From: an uncultured Bacilli bacterium
Lineage (GTDB): Bacteria > Bacillota_I > Bacilli_A > RF39 > UBA660
DNA: 64,000 nucleotides
Assembly (NCBI GenBank): GCA_934129885.1
Contig: CAKOWU010000002.1
Coordinates: forward strand, 1 to 64,000
Direction of reading: 5' to 3'
Shown: positions 61,206 through 64,000 of the stretch, piece by piece
Position numbering within the stretch: position 1 is the first letter of the stretch
How the letters are laid out: every line of letters begins with the position of its first letter
The notes under the pieces: generated by a model
What the model was told of the DNA's origin: nothing
The model's database searches: none
The model's input: only the letters and a program-made list of their open reading frames with translations
Position numbers and translations under genes: made by a program

Positions 61206-62492
61206 TTATTTATTTGGATATAATTTTTCCTTACCACCCATATAAGGCCTTAACGCAACTGGTATCTTCAATGTACCATCAGCGCATATATTATTCTCAA
61301 GTACCGCAATTAAACCTCTTGGAGTAGCAACCACAGTATTATTTAAAGTAGTTAAATATTTATTACCATCTTTAGTTTTCATCTTAATATTTAATCTTCT
61401 AGCCTGTGCATCCCCTAAAATTGAGCAAGAACCAACTTCAAAATATTTTTTCTGTCTTGGACTCCAAGCCTCTACATCACATGATTTTTCCTTTAAGTCA
61501 GCCAAATCTCCAGAACAACATTCAAGCGTTCTTACAGGAACATCTAAACTTCTAAAGAACTCAACAGTATATTTCCACATCTTGTTATACCATTTCATTC
61601 CTTCTTCTTTCGTGCATAGTACAACCATTTCCTGTTTCTCAAATTGATGAACCCTGTATAATCCTCTCTCTTCGATACCATGAGCTCCAACTTCTTTTCT
61701 AAAACATGGTGAATAAGATGTCATGGCAATTGGTAAATTCTTCTCATCAATAAGTTCACCTTTAAATCTACCTATCATTGAATGTTCACTAGTACCTATT
61801 AAGTATAAATCCTCGTTCTCAATTTTATACATCATACTATCCATTTCTTCAAAACTCATAACTCCATTTACTACATCACTTCTTATCATAAATGGTGGAA
61901 TACAGTAAGTAAACCCTTTATCTATCATAAAGTCTCTAGCGTACGCAAGCATCGCAGAATGAAGTCTTGCAATATCACCAACTAAATAATAAAAGCCATT
62001 ACCACTTGTTCTAGCCGCAGATACCTTATCTAAGCCACTAAAACTCTTGCAAATATCCGCATGATATGGAATAGTATAGTCTGGTACGAAAGGCTCTCCG
62101 AACTTTTCATTTTCAACATTTTCACTATCGTCTTTACCAATTGGTACACTAGGGTCCATAATATTAGGTATCATCATCATTTTCTTTTTGATTTCAGTCT
62201 CAAGCATTTCTTCTTCATTTTCTAAGCCAGCAATCTCGTCTCCATACGTGTTTACTTCATTTTTTACCTTTAAGGCTTCCTCTTGTTTACCCTCACGCAT
62301 TAAGGCCCCTATTTGCTTACTTTTTTCATTACGTAACGCTCTTAAATCATCACCTTTTTGTTTTACTTCTCTAACCCTTATATCTAAATCATATACTTCG
62401 TCTACAAGGGGTAATTTTTGATCTTGAAATTTTCTCTTTATATTTTCCTTGACTAAATTCTTATTTTCTCTTATTAACTTTATATTTATCAT
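61206..62492 (-). CDS. serS: Seryl-tRNA synthetase
   Basis: A 428-residue class II synthetase. N-terminal coiled-coil arm (about 30-100) that reaches the long variable arm of tRNA-Ser, then the core with TSYSPCFRKEVGAHG (motif 2), HQFEKQEMVV, and motif 3 GLIAVLENN. Ser- and ATP-site residues look usual. It charges tRNA-Ser and also starts selenocysteine tRNA charging where present. Regulated by the T-box leader upstream. Confidence 0.96.
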   Translation of the reverse strand: MINIKLIRENKNLVKENIKRKFQDQKLPLVDEVYDLDIRVREVKQKGDDLRALRNEKSKQIGALMREGKQEEALKVKNEVNTYGDEIAGLENEEEMLETEIKKKMMMIPNIMDPSVPIGKDDSENVENEKFGEPFVPDYTIPYHADICKSFSGLDKVSAARTSGNGFYYLVGDIARLHSAMLAYARDFMIDKGFTYCIPPFMIRSDVVNGVMSFEEMDSMMYKIENEDLYLIGTSEHSMIGRFKGELIDEKNLPIAMTSYSPCFRKEVGAHGIEERGLYRVHQFEKQEMVVLCTKEEGMKWYNKMWKYTVEFFRSLDVPVRTLECCSGDLADLKEKSCDVEAWSPRQKKYFEVGSCSILGDAQARRLNIKMKTKDGNKYLTTLNNTVVATPRGLIAVLENNICADGTLKIPVALRPYMGGKEKLYPNK

Positions 62493-62574
62493 TTTCTTTC
62501 CTTCTTTCTTTTTTTATTATTTAAAAGTGCAGGAGACTACTAGTCTCATACCTCTCTTGATATTCATAAGTATT

Positions 62575-62790
62575 ACCTCCATAAAAAACAAAAAGACCAT
62601 TATCTATAGGAGCATATAAAATGCGGTACCATCCTAATAACAGTCTTAATTACAAGTTAACGGTTTTACCCGGTAGGCATTACCCTACTCTCTGAAGTAG
62701 ATTCATAAAAGATATATACTAGTTTACACCAGCCACTAGTTCTCTATCAATATCATCTTCTATTACTAGTCTTCGTCATCAATTTCTAAA
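62575..62790 (-). promoter_or_regulatory. T-box leader of serS
   Basis: Minus strand: long stem I, a probable specifier UCU (in GAAUCUAC, about 62702-62709) fitting Ser, the T-box core GGATGGTACCGC (62634-62623), and a terminator-like end with a T run near 62590. Uncharged tRNA-Ser is expected to allow read-through. Confidence 0.88.
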
Positions 62791-62793
62791 ACA

Positions 62794-62822
62794 ATGTTAT
62801 CATTTTTATCAGTAATAGTCAA
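62794..62822 (-). promoter_or_regulatory. Promoter of the serS T-box transcript
   Basis: Minus strand TTGACT (62822-62817), 17 bp, TAACAT (62799-62794). Confidence 0.7.
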
Positions 62823-62901
62823 TAGAATCTTTATTTTTTTATTACTACATAGCCACATAGTTTTTATAAGAATAATATATGTAGTCCAAACAAGTAATGT
62901 C

Positions 62902-63634
62902 CTAATTTGTACCAGTTCAGTTTAATGTAGCGTTTGGTGCCGACAATGGAGCACCCGCTATTGCGCCTTCCTTTCTATTTATATTAATAGTTTTTAAATT
63001 AGTTGCCTTACTAAATACTCTTGAGGATACACTTTTTATACTACTTGGAATATTCACGGTATGTGAATTACTTTGAAAAAAAGCACTATCATCTATAACC
63101 TCTAATCCCTCAGGTAAATTTACAATATTAGCTTTTGTATATCTTAAAGAATAATACGATAACCTCTTAACCCTTGACGGAATATCAAGTTCTGAAACCC
63201 ATTGTCCAGCGTATGAATTAAGTACCGTATAATCAGTTTTACCGTCTGTTTTACCATATACAAATTTATCATCGCCACTGACACTGTTACAAGAAAATGC
63301 CCCACCTCCAAGTTTAGTTATATTATCAAATGAAGGTATTTGTGTTAACCTATTACCTAAAAATATTGTAGAACCAATTTCCTTTAAAGACGGCGGAGAA
63401 GTCACATTTTCCAAATAATCCCACACAAAGTCCTCCCATCCAATTACAGTAACACCATTACCTAAATCTAACGATGTTAAAGGATTATCTCTAAATGCAT
63501 TCGCTCCTATATATGTAACAGTATCAGGTATTATAACTTAGGTACCATATCTAACATGATAAACACATCAGTATAACAAAAAGCGTTAAAACAATTATAT
63601 TTCTTTGTAACCTTCGTTTCCTCTTTCTTTTCAT
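62902..63634 (-). pseudogene. BspA-type leucine-rich-repeat surface protein, broken at both ends
   Basis: Read leftwards: ATG 63634 opens a signal-anchor sequence (MKRKRKRRLQRNIIVLTLFV...) that stops after about 26 codons. Another frame then gives LRR_5 repeats (IPDTVTYIGANAF, LTSLDLGNGVTVIG, LKEIGSTIFLGNRLTQIPSF, LPEGLEVIDDSAFFQ, IPSSIKSVSSRVFSK). The C-terminal tail GAPLSAPNATLN ends at a TGA, after which TGTN and TAG continue in frame; the usual tail has Trp there, so TGG became TGA. BspA-like LRR proteins bind host or bacterial surfaces. Confidence 0.8.
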
Positions 63635-63763
63635 ATCATCATCTCTTTATCACAATTGCATAATAAACGCAAATTTATTTCAGCGTTTTTTCTTTAACTA
63701 ATGTGCAAAAGACAATTATTTAACACTTGTATAAAATATTTTTGAAAGGTAGAAAATAAATTT

Positions 63764-64000
63764 ATGCATTCAAGTAAAGAAATATTGGCTATGAATTTAA
63801 AATACTATCGCTATAAATACGACTTATCACAAGAAAGATTTGCTGAAAAAATCAGTAGTAATTTTGTTTATATAAATCAATTAGAAAATGCTAGACGAAA
63901 ACCAACGGTAGATATGCTTGATAAAATCGCAAACGGTATAAATAAAAATATTGATTTAAAAGCAAATGTAACTGCGGCCGATTTAATAACGTATAATAAA
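63764..64000 (+). CDS. Cro/C1-type helix-turn-helix regulator, cut by window end
   Basis: The first 79 codons of a longer gene. Residues 6-62 form an XRE-type DNA-binding domain: LKYYRYKYDLSQERFAEKIS (helices 1-2), SNFVYINQLENARRKP (recognition helix and turn), and VDMLDKIANGINKN. GAAAGG lies about 11 bp upstream of the ATG. It is the only plus-strand gene after 57 kb. Target genes cannot be told. The spacer 63635-63763 shows only this gene's promoter region. Confidence 0.85.
   Translation, partial: MHSSKEILAMNLKYYRYKYDLSQERFAEKISSNFVYINQLENARRKPTVDMLDKIANGINKNIDLKANVTAADLITYNK

Noticed and set aside
62902..62925. TGA read as Trp (Mycoplasma-type code) from the LRR tail
   Set aside because: mraY and the 228-residue gene end at ATGA overlaps with the next start, so TGA works as a stop. 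Trp is encoded by TGG throughout, and the other internal TGA (20755) stands for Gly.

Overview
The window is AT-rich and looks like a low-GC Bacillota chromosome from an uncultured, probably gut-associated member of the class Bacilli (a relative of RF39-type or Erysipelotrichia-like lineages; this placement is inference). The evidence is single-membrane cell-wall genes (spoVD/ftsI-mraY-ftsW, rodA, dacA, ezrA, divIC), T-box leaders before pheS and serS, and many endospore-lineage genes: cse60-like, yjcZ-like, gerQ, yabP, yabQ, spoVG, yabG and veg. TGA acts as a stop at translationally coupled ATGA overlaps, so the genetic code appears standard. No rRNA, tRNA, CRISPR array or intact transposase was seen.

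Layout. 1-1.5 kb: a 17-bp tandem repeat and a broken Rpn/PD-(D/E)XK nuclease gene. 1.5-10.4 kb (minus strand): P-type ATPase, a membrane protein with a five-fold repeat, a MurJ/SpoVB-type flippase, Cse60-like protein, an M23 hydrolase, a YgjP-like metallopeptidase and a phosphohexomutase. 10.5-14.7 kb: an unknown plus-strand gene, a 1.7-kb island of four small unknown genes between imperfect direct repeats, Fic debris, and a four-LysM amidase. 15-19.7 kb: superoxide dismutase, RodA, a YjcZ-like microprotein, a Nudix-VanZ chimera, a broken AAA/DUF4143 ATPase, and a large structured RNA resembling OLE RNA followed by an OapA-like membrane protein. 19.8-27 kb: MscS channel, Rpn pseudogene, BclA-like collagen protein, AAA debris, then spoVD/ftsI-mraY-ftsW.

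27.4-38.5 kb: a cadherin-like membrane protein and a dockerin-bearing glucosaminidase, trpS, pheST with T-box, a gluzincin-like protein, a glycosyltransferase and PduL. 38.6-43.6 kb: a sporulation/division cluster (gerQ, lemA, yabP-yabQ-divIC, spoVG, yabG-veg) interrupted by a TasA/camelysin-like surface protein. 43.6-56 kb: a 1,468-residue prepilin-like adhesin, two small membrane genes, fmt, priA, ezrA, and a second TasA-like protein preceded by a 22-bp inverted-repeat pair. 56-64 kb: a third Rpn locus, yqeH-yqeG, a Fic pseudogene, a YqeG-like phosphatase, dacA, serS with T-box, a broken leucine-rich-repeat surface gene, and the start of a Cro/C1-type regulator.

Two themes recur. The core is conserved housekeeping, envelope and spore genes. 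The spaces between hold decaying accessory genes (Rpn, Fic, AAA/DUF4143, LRR) and short dispersed repeats. Three Rpn loci share one promoter box, and three surface proteins with different N-termini share one C-terminal module. The strongest individual finds are the OLE-like RNA with its partner gene, the candidate invertible element before the 54.5-kb surface gene, and the repeat-flanked small-gene island.
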